Of a stretch of 64,000 nt of DNA, positions 33,453 through 42,713 are shown in pieces. This stretch comes from Leucobacter edaphi. Lineage in GTDB: Bacteria; Actinomycetota; Actinomycetes; Actinomycetales; Microbacteriaceae. Made by a program: the position numbers and the translations under genes. The stretch is taken from the NCBI RefSeq assembly GCF_016522535.1, contig NZ_JAEHOI010000005.1:186001-250000 (forward strand). The letters are read 5' to 3'. The notes beneath the pieces were generated by a model, which did not search any database, was not told the DNA's origin, and saw nothing but the letters and a program-made list of their open reading frames with translations. The first letter of the stretch is position 1; the number at the start of each line of letters is the position of its first letter.

Positions 33453-34637
33453 ATGACACGCACACCGACGCAGCGCCGCGTCGCTGCCGCGCTCGCCGCC
33501 GCAGCGGCACTCGGCCTCACCCTCGTAGGCTGTGGAACGAGCGGCGGCGGGGGCAGCGCGAGCGGCCCCACGGAGGCGAAGGAACTCGGCAAGACGGAGG
33601 GCGCGATCTCGATCCTCGCCTGGCCCGGCTACACCGAGGACGGCTCCAACGATCCGAAGGTCGACTGGGTCACGCCGTTCGAGAAGGAGACTGGTTGCAA
33701 GGTCACCACGAAGACGTTCGGCACCTCGGACGAGGCGCTCAACCTGATGAAGACGGGCGACTACGATGTCGTCTCCGCGTCGGGTGATGCCTCGCTCCGC
33801 CTCGTCGCTTCGAAGGACGTGCAGCCCGTGAATACGAAGTTGCTCAAGAACTACGACGGCATCTACGACTTCCTGAAGAACCGTGCCTGGAACACCGTGG
33901 ACGGCAAGTCCTACGGCGTACCCCACGGCTACGGCGCGAACCTCCTGATGACCGACAAGAAGACCTTCCCGAAGCAGCCCGATTCCTGGGATGTCGTATT
34001 CGATAAGGCGGGCGAACATGCTGGCAAGGTCACCGCCTACGATTCGCCGATCTACATCGCCGATGCGGCCATGTACCTCATGACGCACAAGCCCGAGCTC
34101 GGGATCAAGAACCCGTACGCGCTGGACCAAAAGCAGTTCGACGCGTCCGTTGAGCTCCTCAAGGAGCAGCGCAAGTCGGTCGGCGAATACTGGAACGATT
34201 ATCTGAAGGAAGTCCAGTCGTTCAAGTCGGGCGATAGCGTCGTCGGCACGAGCTGGCAGGTGATCCAGAACGTGCTCGAGGGCGAGGGCGGAACCACCCA
34301 GGTCACGCTCCCGAAGGAGGGCGCGACCGGCTGGAGCGACACCTGGATGATCGCCTCCAAGTCCAAGCACCCGAACTGCTCGTACGCCTGGCTCGACTAC
34401 ATCGCGAGCCCCAAGGCGAACGCGATGGCCACCGGCTACTTCGGCGAGGCCCCCTCTAGCGAAGAGGCCTGCAAGTACCGCGACGACTGTGAGGCATACC
34501 ACGCCGGCGACGCCGACTACGCGTCGAAGATCTGGTATTGGACAACTCCGATTGAGGAGTGCCTCGACGGCCGCAAGGACGTCAAGTGTGTCGATTACGC
34601 CGCCTGGACGAAGGCCTGGCAGGAGATCAGGGGCTAA
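33453..34637 (+). CDS. spermidine/putrescine-type substrate-binding lipoprotein 2 (PotD-like)
   Basis: 394 aa. Lipoprotein signal with lipobox LTLVGC, Gly/Ser linker, then a PotD-like fold (ISILAWPGYTEDG; GYGANLLMTDKKTFP; VVGTSWQVIQNVLEG). The C-terminal third contains several extra cysteines (NCSYAW, EEACKYRDDCEAY, EECLDGRKDVKC), unusual for PotD and suggesting disulfides. It begins 64 nt after the ATPase gene. A hairpin follows it at 34644. Confidence 0.88.
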   Translation: MTRTPTQRRVAAALAAAAALGLTLVGCGTSGGGGSASGPTEAKELGKTEGAISILAWPGYTEDGSNDPKVDWVTPFEKETGCKVTTKTFGTSDEALNLMKTGDYDVVSASGDASLRLVASKDVQPVNTKLLKNYDGIYDFLKNRAWNTVDGKSYGVPHGYGANLLMTDKKTFPKQPDSWDVVFDKAGEHAGKVTAYDSPIYIADAAMYLMTHKPELGIKNPYALDQKQFDASVELLKEQRKSVGEYWNDYLKEVQSFKSGDSVVGTSWQVIQNVLEGEGGTTQVTLPKEGATGWSDTWMIASKSKHPNCSYAWLDYIASPKANAMATGYFGEAPSSEEACKYRDDCEAYHAGDADYASKIWYWTTPIEECLDGRKDVKCVDYAAWTKAWQEIRG

Positions 34638-34643
34638 CCCATC

Positions 34644-34691
34644 TGCGCCGGGTCCACGGCCGACCTATCGGGGAGCTGTGGATCCGGCGCA
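34644..34691 (+). terminator. intercistronic hairpin after the binding-protein gene
   Basis: 14-bp stem (TGCGCCGGGTCCAC with one G-U pair) and a 20-nt loop, 6 nt after the stop. Its position between the binding-protein gene and the permease genes fits partial termination or mRNA protection that keeps the binding protein in excess. Confidence 0.65.
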
Positions 34692-34817
34692 TCACCCTCA
34701 CCCTGACGAGGTTTCTCGTCCTCAGCTTTCTCCCTCACCCCACTGCTTCACGCAGCCCCACTGCTCCACGCGGCCCTGGAACTCCACGCGGCCCCAGCGG
34801 ATCGAGAGGATCCCCAC

Positions 34818-35762
34818 ATGACCGGAACTGCTCAGGCGCAGGCATCGTCGCCCGCGCCTCAGGCCCCGCCGCAGCCTCCGCGCGCAAGCTCACCGTCGCT
34901 CGGACGAAGGGTCTCCTCCTTCCTGTACGCGCATCCCCGTGCACGGCTCACCCTGCTCCTCACGGCGCCCATGTTCTGGCTCGGCGTCGTCTACATCGTC
35001 GCCCTCGCCCTCCTCCTCGTCACGGCGTTCTGGGGCGTCGACAGTTTCACCGGCCAGATCAAGACGGAATTCACGCTCGATAACGTGATCGAGGTCATCA
35101 CCGGGTCGCTGTACCGGACCGTCACACTCCGCACCGTCGGCATCGCGCTCGCGGTGACAGTAATCGATGTGGCGCTCGCCCTGCCGATCGCGTTCTACAT
35201 GGCGAAGGTCGCCTCACCCCGGGTGAAACGCATCCTCCTCGTACTCGTCCTCACCCCGCTGTGGGCGTCGTACCTCGTCAAGGCCTATGCCTGGCGCTCG
35301 GTCCTCTCGGACGACGGCCTGCTCAGCTGGCTCCTCACCCCTGTGGGCGCGCATAGCCCGGGCTACGGCGTCACGGCAACGATCATCACTCTCTCTTACT
35401 TGTGGCTGCCGTACGTGATCCTGCCGATCCAGGCCGGCCTCGAGCGCGTACCAAATTCCCTGCTCGAAGCGTCCGCGGATCTGGGCGGCAAGAGCTGGCG
35501 CACACTGGGATCTGTGGTCCTGCCGCTCGCGTTGCCCGCGATCATCGCCGGCACGATCTTCAGCTTCTCGCTCTCACTCGGCGACTACATCACCGTCAAC
35601 ATCGTGGGCGGGACCAGCCAGATGCTCGGCAACCTCGTCTACACCAACGTGGGCGCGGCGAACAATCTCCCGCTCGCGGCGGCGATCGCGCTCGTTCCCC
35701 TGCTCATCATCTTCGCCTACCTGTTCCTCGTGCGACGCACGGGCGCACTGAACAACCTGTAG
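34818..35762 (+). CDS. polyamine-type ABC transporter permease 2a (PotB-like)
   Basis: 314 aa, with a Pro/Ala/Ser-rich cytosolic N-terminus of about 45 residues, then a first helix (LLLTAPMFWLGVVYIVALALLLVTAF) and about five more. The EAA loop is EASADLGGKSWRTLGSVVLPLALPAIIAG. The ATG follows GAGAGGATCCCCAC. It is separated from the binding-protein gene by a 180-bp region holding a hairpin and short CCCACTGC-type direct repeats. Confidence 0.9.
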   Translation: MTGTAQAQASSPAPQAPPQPPRASSPSLGRRVSSFLYAHPRARLTLLLTAPMFWLGVVYIVALALLLVTAFWGVDSFTGQIKTEFTLDNVIEVITGSLYRTVTLRTVGIALAVTVIDVALALPIAFYMAKVASPRVKRILLVLVLTPLWASYLVKAYAWRSVLSDDGLLSWLLTPVGAHSPGYGVTATIITLSYLWLPYVILPIQAGLERVPNSLLEASADLGGKSWRTLGSVVLPLALPAIIAGTIFSFSLSLGDYITVNIVGGTSQMLGNLVYTNVGAANNLPLAAAIALVPLLIIFAYLFLVRRTGALNNL

Positions 35763-35770
35763 GAGCCGAA

Positions 35771-36577
35771 ATGCGACTCTCCAAGACCGCGCGCGTCACC
35801 CTCGGCGGGATCACGGCTGTGATCCTCGCGGCCGTCTACCTGCCGCTCCTCGTCGTCGTGCTGAATTCGTTCTCGACGTCGAAGTCCCTCACCTGGCCGC
35901 CGCCCGGTTTCACGCTCGAGTGGTGGGGGAAGGCTTTCCAGAGCGCTGGCGCGCTGGACGCGGTCGGTACGAGCGTCCTCGTCGCCTGCATCTCCACCGC
36001 GATCGCGCTCGTGCTCGGCACCCTGGTGTCTTTCGCTTTGCAGCGTTTCGCGTTCTTCGGCCGCGAAACCGTCAACCTCCTGGTCATCCTGCCGATCGCA
36101 CTCCCCGGCATCATCACCGGTATCGCGCTCAACAACTTCTTCACGACGATCATGGGGGTCCCGCTGTCGCTGTGGACGCTCGCAATCGCGCACGCCACCT
36201 TCTGCATCGTGACCGTGTTCAACAACGTGGTTGCGCGCCTGCGTCGCACCGGCACCTCGCTCGAAGAAGCCTCCGCGGACCTCGGAGCAGGGATGTGGAC
36301 CACTTTCCGGCTCGTCACATTCCCGCAGCTCCGCTCCGCGCTCCTCGCGGGCGGCCTCCTCGCCTTCGCCCTCTCCTTCGACGAGATCATCGTGACCACC
36401 TTCACGGCGGGCTCGAGTGTCACCACGCTCCCCATCTTCATCATGAACAACATGTTCCGCCCCTCGCAGGCCCCGATCGTCGCCGTGATCGCGGTCGTCA
36501 TGATCATCGTCTCGATCATTCCGATCGCTATTGCGCAGAAGCTCGGCGGAGACGAGGACTCGCGGGCGACGCGGTAG
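35771..36577 (+). CDS. polyamine-type ABC transporter permease 2b (PotC-like)
   Basis: 268 aa, six helices, EAA loop EEASADLGAGMWTTFRLVTFPQLRSALLAGG. The ATG at 35771 is 8 nt after the upstream permease stop and follows AGGAGCCGAA. It is the last gene of the operon. Around its stop codon a 13-bp sequence, GGTAGGCAACACA, is repeated at 36573 and 36592. Confidence 0.9.
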   Translation: MRLSKTARVTLGGITAVILAAVYLPLLVVVLNSFSTSKSLTWPPPGFTLEWWGKAFQSAGALDAVGTSVLVACISTAIALVLGTLVSFALQRFAFFGRETVNLLVILPIALPGIITGIALNNFFTTIMGVPLSLWTLAIAHATFCIVTVFNNVVARLRRTGTSLEEASADLGAGMWTTFRLVTFPQLRSALLAGGLLAFALSFDEIIVTTFTAGSSVTTLPIFIMNNMFRPSQAPIVAVIAVVMIIVSIIPIAIAQKLGGDEDSRATR

Positions 36578-36611
36578 GCAACACAGACTGAGGTAGGCAA
36601 CACAACAGCAT

Positions 36612-36652
36612 CGCGCGCACGCACCGGCTGGGCAGTCCGGTGCGTGCGCGCG
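36612..36652. terminator. bidirectional hairpin terminator
   Basis: Perfect 16-bp stem (CGCGCGCACGCACCGG and its complement), 9-nt loop, between the convergent permease and hydroxy-acid oxidase genes. Confidence 0.8.
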
Positions 36653-36669
36653 AGTTCCTGTTCGCCGAG

Positions 36670-37875
36670 CTAACGAGCGTGCGAGAAGAGTTGCGGCGGC
36701 GCTTCTGACGGAGTCCCCACCGGCAGAGCCGGACCCGCACCATCCGCGAACACGTGAGGTCCGAGTTCGGAGACGGAGCGCACCCCGGCGTATGCGAGTG
36801 CGATTCGGAGTTCGTCCGAGAGCACGGCGAACGCGCGATCCGCACCAGCCTCACCCGCGGCAGCGAGCCCGTAGGCGAAGGCCCTGCCACCGGCAGCGAG
36901 GTTTGCCCCGCGGCCGAGGGCCGCGACGATGTCGGAGCCGCGGCGCACGCCGCCGTCGACAATGATCTCGGCCCGATCCCCCACCGCGTCAGCAATTCGC
37001 GGCAGCACGTCCACCGTGCCCGGCTGGTTGTCGAACTGGCGTCCGCCGTGGTTCGAAATGAAGATCGCATCGGCGCCAGCGTTCACTGCCTCCTCGGCAT
37101 CCTCAACGCACATGACGCCCTTGACCGCGATTCGCCCATCCCAGGATCGCCTGATCGCGGCAACATCTTCCCAGGTTGCGTCCTTGGTGTTGTGACGGGA
37201 CATCCAGCCGTCCATTTCACGCATGCGGATCCTGCGGTCGTCGATTCGATAGCTTCCCCAGGTCATCGGGCGGCCGGTCAGCCAACCGGCCATCCAACCG
37301 GGATGCAGCGCGACGTCAAAAACGTCCCGGATCGGCGGTTTGGGCGGCATCCCCGTGCCGTGCACGATATCCCGCTCTCGCTTGCTGGAGAACGCAACGT
37401 CCCCGGCGACGACGAGCGTCGAAACCCCGAGATTTCGGGCCCGCGCGATATGTTCCTCGGTCACCTTTCGATCGCGCCAGAACGCGATCTGGGCGAGGAC
37501 TCGCCCCCCGGCGGCATCGTGGGTCTCCTCCAGCGAGCAACCGGACCACGGGGAATGCACCATGAGGCTTCTCGCACGAGCAACCGCGCGCGCTATTCCC
37601 AGATCAGAATCGGGATGCAGAATCGTTAGCAGTCCCATCGGGGAGACGATCATGGGAATACCGAGGTCCTCACCGAGTGCGCTCGTGCTCACGTTGATCT
37701 CGCTCAGATCACGAAGAATGCGCTGCTTGAACCGCAGCGATTCGAAGGCCTCGCGATTTGCACGAAGCGTGCGCTCATCGAGCGCACCCCCGTCGAGGAA
37801 ATCAGAAACCATTTTCGGCAGGCGGCGATGCGCGCGGCGCCTGAGCGCCTCGATGCTGTACAGCTTTTCAGTCAT
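36670..37875 (-). CDS. FMN-dependent alpha-hydroxy acid oxidase/dehydrogenase family, atypical active site
   Basis: 401 aa TIM barrel of the glycolate oxidase/lactate oxidase family. The catalytic His and Arg are kept in ISNHGGRQFD (H276, R279), as are the FMN-binding Lys252 (VKGV), Asp159 and the DGGVRRGSDIVAALGRGA phosphate loop. Two usual substrate-site tyrosines are not: the position equal to spinach glycolate oxidase Tyr24 is Phe26 (SDFLDGGA), and Tyr129 is Ala131 (QIAFWRDR). Substrate is therefore probably not glycolate or lactate. It is the last gene of an amino-acid-type ABC operon, 56 nt after the ATPase stop. Confidence 0.87.
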   Translation of the reverse strand: MTEKLYSIEALRRRAHRRLPKMVSDFLDGGALDERTLRANREAFESLRFKQRILRDLSEINVSTSALGEDLGIPMIVSPMGLLTILHPDSDLGIARAVARARSLMVHSPWSGCSLEETHDAAGGRVLAQIAFWRDRKVTEEHIARARNLGVSTLVVAGDVAFSSKRERDIVHGTGMPPKPPIRDVFDVALHPGWMAGWLTGRPMTWGSYRIDDRRIRMREMDGWMSRHNTKDATWEDVAAIRRSWDGRIAVKGVMCVEDAEEAVNAGADAIFISNHGGRQFDNQPGTVDVLPRIADAVGDRAEIIVDGGVRRGSDIVAALGRGANLAAGGRAFAYGLAAAGEAGADRAFAVLSDELRIALAYAGVRSVSELGPHVFADGAGPALPVGTPSEAPPQLFSHAR

Positions 37876-37931
37876 GTTCTTCGTGTGCTCCAGAACTCTT
37901 GGAATTGACTCAATCGGTGGAGAACGCGGGG

Positions 37932-38699
37932 CTACCCGAGCACTCTCGACAGGAACGTGCGCGTCCGATCGTGCTTCGGAGTGACCAGGACCTCCTCCGG
38001 GGGGCCTGACTCGACGACCACACCGCCGTCCATAAACACGATCTGATCGGCTACCTCGCGGGCGAAGCCGAGTTCATGGGTCACAACGAGCATCGTCATG
38101 CCGTCGTTCGCGAGGTCTTTCATCACCTGCAAGACCTCCCCGACGAGCTCGGGATCGAGCGCTGATGTCGGCTCATCGAACAAGATCAGTTTCGGCTTCA
38201 TTGCGAGCGCCCGCGCAATAGCGATGCGCTGCTGCTGCCCGCCTGACAGCTCCTGCGGATAGGCGTCGCCACGATCCGCGAGCCCGACCCGCTCGAGCAG
38301 CACCCGCGCCTCGGCGACGGCCTCAGCGACGGGCCGCTTGAGGACCTTCGTCGGCCCCTCGATGATGTTCTCCAGAACGGTCCGGTGCGGGAACAGGTTG
38401 AACCGTTGGAACACCATGCCCGTCGCCCTTCGGGATCGGGCGATCGCCTTGGGACTCGCCGCGACAAGGTGCCTGCCCTTCCGCTCCGCTCCGACGAGTT
38501 CGCCGTCGAGCAGGATCATCCCGGCATCGATCGTCTCGAGCCGATTCACGCATCGCAACAGCGTTGTCTTCCCGGAACCTGACGGGCCGATCAGGCAGGT
38601 CACCGAGCCCGGTTCAACCGTGAGCGAGATATCGGAGAGTACGGTCTTGCCGTGGAAGGACTTCTTCAGCCCGCGAATGTCCACCATGCTTCTATGCAT
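37932..38699 (-). CDS. polar amino acid ABC transporter ATP-binding protein (GlnQ-like)
   Basis: 255 aa. Walker [17 protein letters not shown]-loop [11 protein letters not shown], signature [15 protein letters not shown], Walker [15 protein letters not shown]. These are typical of the polar amino acid subfamily. The ATG at 38699 overlaps the permease stop by eight bases and has GGAG seven nt upstream. Confidence 0.92.
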   Translation of the reverse strand: MHRSMVDIRGLKKSFHGKTVLSDISLTVEPGSVTCLIGPSGSGKTTLLRCVNRLETIDAGMILLDGELVGAERKGRHLVAASPKAIARSRRATGMVFQRFNLFPHRTVLENIIEGPTKVLKRPVAEAVAEARVLLERVGLADRGDAYPQELSGGQQQRIAIARALAMKPKLILFDEPTSALDPELVGEVLQVMKDLANDGMTMLVVTHELGFAREVADQIVFMDGGVVVESGPPEEVLVTPKHDRTRTFLSRVLG

Positions 38700-39669
38700 T
38701 GTTCGGCTCCTGATCGGTGATGTGCTGCCGAGACCCGCGGCGTCGCTCCGCGCGGGGCGAGAACCCACGCGCGTAGTGCGCCTCGAGTCGGGACTGGATA
38801 GCGCTCAGCAGGGTCGTCAGCGCGAGATACCAAATGCAGGCGACGAGCAGCAGCGGGATCGTCTGGTAGTTCATCGCATAGATGATCTGAGCGGAGTACA
38901 GCAGGTCGGAGATGGCCAGCACACTCACAAGCGACGTGCCCTTCAGCATCGAAATGATCTGATTCCCTGTCGGCGGGATCACCACGCGCATCGCCTGCGG
39001 GAGGACCACACGGCGCAGGGTCAGGCCGTTCGTCATACCGATGGCCCGGCTCGCATCGCGCTGCCCCTCGTCTACGGACTGGATCCCACCGCGGATGATC
39101 TCCGCCATGTACGCCGCCTCGTTCAGCGAGAGACCCAGGAGCGCAGCGGTCAGCGGCGTGATCAGCACGTTCGCCGACCCGATCTCAATACTGGGGCCGC
39201 CGAACGGGAGTCCCAGAGCGATCATCGGGTAGAGCGCCGCAATGTTGTACCAGAAGATGAGCTGCACCAGCAGCGGCGTCCCCCGGAAGAACCAGATGTA
39301 GCCGCGTGCGACCAGCGAGAACGTCGGGTTGGCGGACAGCCTCATCACCGCGAGCAGTACGCCGAGCGCGATTCCCACCGTCATCGAGACGACCGTGAGG
39401 AGCAGCGTGAGACCGACACCCGAGATGATCCTCGAGTCGAAAAGGAAGCTCAGCACCGTGCCCCAGCGGAAGCGCTCGTTGGTCGCAACATCCCAGGCGG
39501 CGGCGACGAGCACGAATATCACGAAGAGACCGCCGATAATCGACCACCACTGACGGCGAGGGCGGACCTCCAGCGAGGTGAGGGTCGATTGCACCTGGGT
39601 CGGCGTCTCGCGATCCGAGGAGCGACGCTCTTCCTGCGGAATTGTCTCTGCAGACATGTCGCGGCTCAC
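38692..39669 (-). CDS. polar amino acid ABC transporter permease
   Basis: 325 aa HisM/GlnP-type permease. The cytosolic N-terminus of about 38 residues precedes the first helix. [20 protein letters not shown] is the typical domain start. The EAA loop is [31 protein letters not shown]. The GTG at 39669 overlaps the binding-protein stop (GTGA), and an ATG four codons later is possible. The single permease probably homodimerises. Confidence 0.9.
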   Translation of the reverse strand: MSRDMSAETIPQEERRSSDRETPTQVQSTLTSLEVRPRRQWWSIIGGLFVIFVLVAAAWDVATNERFRWGTVLSFLFDSRIISGVGLTLLLTVVSMTVGIALGVLLAVMRLSANPTFSLVARGYIWFFRGTPLLVQLIFWYNIAALYPMIALGLPFGGPSIEIGSANVLITPLTAALLGLSLNEAAYMAEIIRGGIQSVDEGQRDASRAIGMTNGLTLRRVVLPQAMRVVIPPTGNQIISMLKGTSLVSVLAISDLLYSAQIIYAMNYQTIPLLLVACIWYLALTTLLSAIQSRLEAHYARGFSPRAERRRGSRQHITDQEPNNA

Positions 39670-40577
39670 TGGGGAACGTTGACGTTCACGGTCTTGATTG
39701 CCATCGACTCGACGCCATAGCTTTCCAGGACCTTGGTGTACTCCGGTGTCGTGATGATGTGCTCCATCGCAACTTTCACGGCATCGGTGAGACCGGCATC
39801 CTTGGACAGGCCGATGCTCACCGGAGAGGCCGTGTTGTTGTCGGGCACCTCGATATCCGGGTTCTGCTTCGCAGCGAAACTCAGGATCGGCCCGTCAGCA
39901 TAGACCGCGTCGCTCCGATCGCTCACCAGCGAGCTGATCGCCTGTCGAGTGTCCTGGAACTGCTGAATTTCGAGTTCGCCTTTGCCCGCTTTCTTGCAGG
40001 CCGCGTTGAGATCCGGGACATACACCTTGAGCTGGTACGAACCGGTCAGTACCGCGACCTTCTTGCCGCAGAGGGAATCAAAGTCGAGCTTCTGCGGGTT
40101 TCCGTTCCGGACGGCGAGCCCGCTCCCCATGTTCAGGTAGTCCACGAAATCGAGGGCCTTGATCCTCTCCTCGGTGGGGGTCATGGAAGAAACCGTCGCC
40201 TGGTATCGCCCCGCCTCGATACCGGGAATGATCGAGTCGAAGTTTGTTACCTCGATCTGGAGTTTGAGGCCGAGCGTGCCGGCGACCAAGCGTGCGACAT
40301 CCGGGTTGATACCGGTCATCGTCTTGGTGCCTTCGCGGTAGAACTGCGTCGGCGGTTCGTTCGTCGGAATTGCAACGGTCAGCACTCCCTCCTTGGCGAT
40401 CTTTTCGGGCACGAGGGCCTGTGCCTTGTCGTAGACGGCAATCGTGGGTTCGGCGCCCTCACCGCCCTGAGGAGTGGCACCGCCTCCATCGCCGCTCTGG
40501 CTACATGCGGCCAGCGCCAGGGTGCACAGCAGGGCGAGAGCACCGGTTGCGGTGCGAGCTTTCCGATTGAGCAGCAT
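39666..40577 (-). CDS. amino acid ABC transporter substrate-binding lipoprotein
   Basis: 303 aa family-3 binding protein with lipobox LALAAC. The GTKTMTGINPDVARLVAGTLGLKLQIEVTNFDSIIPGIEAGRYQATVSSMTPTEERIK region is typical, and the conserved ligand-carboxylate Arg is in TEERIK. Two further cysteines (DSLCGKK, LNAACKKAG) may pair. The ATG at 40577 is preceded by AGGTGG at 5 nt. It is divergent from pucR 2 across a 113-bp AT-richer region. Confidence 0.9.
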   Translation of the reverse strand: MLLNRKARTATGALALLCTLALAACSQSGDGGGATPQGGEGAEPTIAVYDKAQALVPEKIAKEGVLTVAIPTNEPPTQFYREGTKTMTGINPDVARLVAGTLGLKLQIEVTNFDSIIPGIEAGRYQATVSSMTPTEERIKALDFVDYLNMGSGLAVRNGNPQKLDFDSLCGKKVAVLTGSYQLKVYVPDLNAACKKAGKGELEIQQFQDTRQAISSLVSDRSDAVYADGPILSFAAKQNPDIEVPDNNTASPVSIGLSKDAGLTDAVKVAMEHIITTPEYTKVLESYGVESMAIKTVNVNVPQ

Positions 40578-40690
40578 CTTTGCCACCTTTCTCCGGGTTG
40601 ACGGGTGAGACCAGTATTTTGAAACCTGACAAAAAGCTGAATGGATAATCCTCTAGTGAAACCGATAAATCGCTGGACTAATCTCTAAGC
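40578..40690. promoter_or_regulatory. divergent promoter region, amino-acid ABC operon / pucR 2
   Basis: 113 bp, AT-richer than flanks. TTGACG at about 40598 and GGATAAT near 40645 are promoter-like on the plus strand. The only space available for control of both divergent units. Confidence 0.45.
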
Positions 40691-42262
40691 ATGGTTCCCC
40701 ACGAGAAGCCCACATTGGCCCTTGCGCTTCGCCTCCTCGACCAGGAACTTCGCCCCGTGATCGGAGGCGCAGGGGAGCGCTGGGAGAGCCGGACTTTCGA
40801 GGGCGCGGAGTTCTGGAGCCCGGGGGTTGCACCATCCGCCTACCGTGGCCGCATTCTGCTCGTGCCTGGTGCGCTCAGCCCCGAAGTGATCTCGAGCCTG
40901 CTCGACGCGCTCTCGGCCGGTGCCGTGGCGATCCTGCTCACCGAGGGGGCCGCGGAAAACCTCTCGCGAAGTCCCGAACTCGCCGCTTTGGCGCTCGCGC
41001 TTGCAGAGGGGTCTGATTGGAGCGACACCGCAACCATTCTCCGGGGACTGTGCCCTCCGGGGGTTGCGAACGAGACCGCTGGGCTCCGTCGCGGGGACCT
41101 CTTTTCTCTCGCGCAATCACTCGCGACCCTTGCGGGAGGGGCCGTCAGCATCGTCGACACCGCCGGACGCATCGTCGGCTATTCCACGCTGCCGGATCAG
41201 CCGATCGATGAGGTCCGGAGGAAGTCAACGCTCGCACTCAAGGAGGCAGAGCCTCCCTCCGAGGACATCGACCACATCGCACTGTTCCGTTCAACACGAG
41301 CGATGTGGGTGGCTCCCGGCCCGGGAAGGCTTGGACGAGTCGCACTCCCCGTACGCGCCCAGGGGGAACTGCTCGGCAGCGTCTGGTTGATCGTCGGCGA
41401 AGAGGAGAACGCCGACGCCGCGATCATGTTCCTGAACTCTGTCGCCGGGCTCACCGCCCACCACATGCTCGAAGCCCGGGACCTCGAGGCGGCGGAGGGC
41501 GCGCGCAGCTCCGACCTGCTGCGCACCATCATGGAGGACAGCACCTACCGCGTGCACGCCGCCGCAGAGCTCGGTCTTCGCACCGGTGAACACTATCGGG
41601 CCCTCGCCTTCGGTGCGAGCGCTCCGGATGGCATGAACCCCGTGCTGGCTTCGCGCAGGCAACTCCACCAGATCTGGTTGATCGCTCGAAGCCTCTTCAC
41701 GTGGTGCCGGGTCGCGGTGCTCGGTGACGAGATCGTCGTCCTCGTGGCCTCAGCGAGTGATGAACGCGCGAACGCATTCGCGGAGCGCGTGCTCACGAGT
41801 AACGAGATGCCCCATGTTGCGGGCATCGGGAGCGAGGCGATCGGGGTCGAAAACCTCGCCGCTTCAATGCGCGAGGCGATCTCGATCGCGCAGCTTCTCG
41901 GGCGCAGCGTTCATCAGGACACCTCGGGAAAGCGAATCGCGAGACTCGACGACGTGCGGGAACAGCTCGGACTCGAGCGCCTCCTCCGTCACCTTGATTC
42001 CACCGGCGTGCTCGAAGGAGATCCACTGGACCGTATGGACCAGTTCGACGCGTCGACGGGAAGCGATCTCGCGCACACCGTCACCGTATTCCTCGAGTCA
42101 CTGGGGAGCGTCAGCGAGTGCGCGAGCGCGCTCCACGTACACCCGAATACGGTTCGCTACCGCCTGGAACAGGTCCGCTCACTGGGCATCAATCTTGATC
42201 TTCCCAGCACCCGGCTCTGGGTGTGGGCCCGGATTTCGGCGCGTTCAATGTTCGGGAGCTAA
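40691..42262 (+). CDS. PucR/CdaR-type transcriptional regulator 2
   Basis: 523 aa. The N-terminal half lacks the classic PucR sensor motif and contains a GAF-like stretch (GGAVSIVDTAGRIVGYSTLPDQPIDEVRR...). The C-terminal HTH_30 is clear: VFLESLGSVSECASALHVHPNTVRYRLEQV (about 460-490). It is divergent from the amino-acid ABC/hydroxy-acid oxidase operon, its likely target. A clean terminator follows at 42363. Confidence 0.85.
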   Translation: MVPHEKPTLALALRLLDQELRPVIGGAGERWESRTFEGAEFWSPGVAPSAYRGRILLVPGALSPEVISSLLDALSAGAVAILLTEGAAENLSRSPELAALALALAEGSDWSDTATILRGLCPPGVANETAGLRRGDLFSLAQSLATLAGGAVSIVDTAGRIVGYSTLPDQPIDEVRRKSTLALKEAEPPSEDIDHIALFRSTRAMWVAPGPGRLGRVALPVRAQGELLGSVWLIVGEEENADAAIMFLNSVAGLTAHHMLEARDLEAAEGARSSDLLRTIMEDSTYRVHAAAELGLRTGEHYRALAFGASAPDGMNPVLASRRQLHQIWLIARSLFTWCRVAVLGDEIVVLVASASDERANAFAERVLTSNEMPHVAGIGSEAIGVENLAASMREAISIAQLLGRSVHQDTSGKRIARLDDVREQLGLERLLRHLDSTGVLEGDPLDRMDQFDASTGSDLAHTVTVFLESLGSVSECASALHVHPNTVRYRLEQVRSLGINLDLPSTRLWVWARISARSMFGS

Positions 42263-42362
42263 GGGCCCTCGCCCGACCAGCCGCTGCCACAATTCCTGGC
42301 ACCTGCGTCTGGCTGTTCTCGCCTTGGGTGCTTCGCTGCTTCAACGCACGTGGGTGCGCGTC

Positions 42363-42384
42363 GGCTCACGCCAAAGCGTGAGCC
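42363..42384 (+). terminator. terminator downstream of pucR 2
   Basis: Perfect 9-bp stem GGCTCACGC/GCGTGAGCC with CAAA tetraloop, followed by a moderately T-rich stretch. Confidence 0.7.
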
Positions 42385-42467
42385 AGCGCTTTACGTTACG
42401 CAGAGTTACACTTGGGAAGAGTAGCCGCCCGCGAGAGGCGCGCTCCTCGACCGCTATTCGAGGTGGC

Positions 42468-42713
42468 CTCACACGGGAGGAGGCTACAACCGCGCCACCG
42501 AATGCGAAGCTCAAGCGAAGAGTCTGGGGAGGCAGGAATCCTGTTTCGAGCCTGGACTTCCAGCAGTTCCAATTTGCCCCTGACAAGGACCTTGGAAACT
42601 ACATCAACTCGAAGGAGGAGTTCGACTACCTGATGGACAACCACAATCGCATCACGCGCGACAGCGCGGACAACAGAGCAGCTCTCGAAATCTTGAAGAG
42701 GAAGCTCTACTGA
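42468..42713 (+). pseudogene. start-less C-terminal remnant upstream of lipoprotein 1
   Basis: The frame ends ...YINSKEEFDYLMDNHNRITR and on to a TGA that overlaps the next ATG (TGATG at 42711-42715), so it was once coupled to the lipoprotein. No start codon occurs in frame between the pucR terminator and the first Met at 42633, which would leave only 26 residues. Lower GC than neighbours. Interpreted as the 3' end of a larger gene of the hydrolase/lipoprotein cassette. Family not recognised. Confidence 0.5.
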
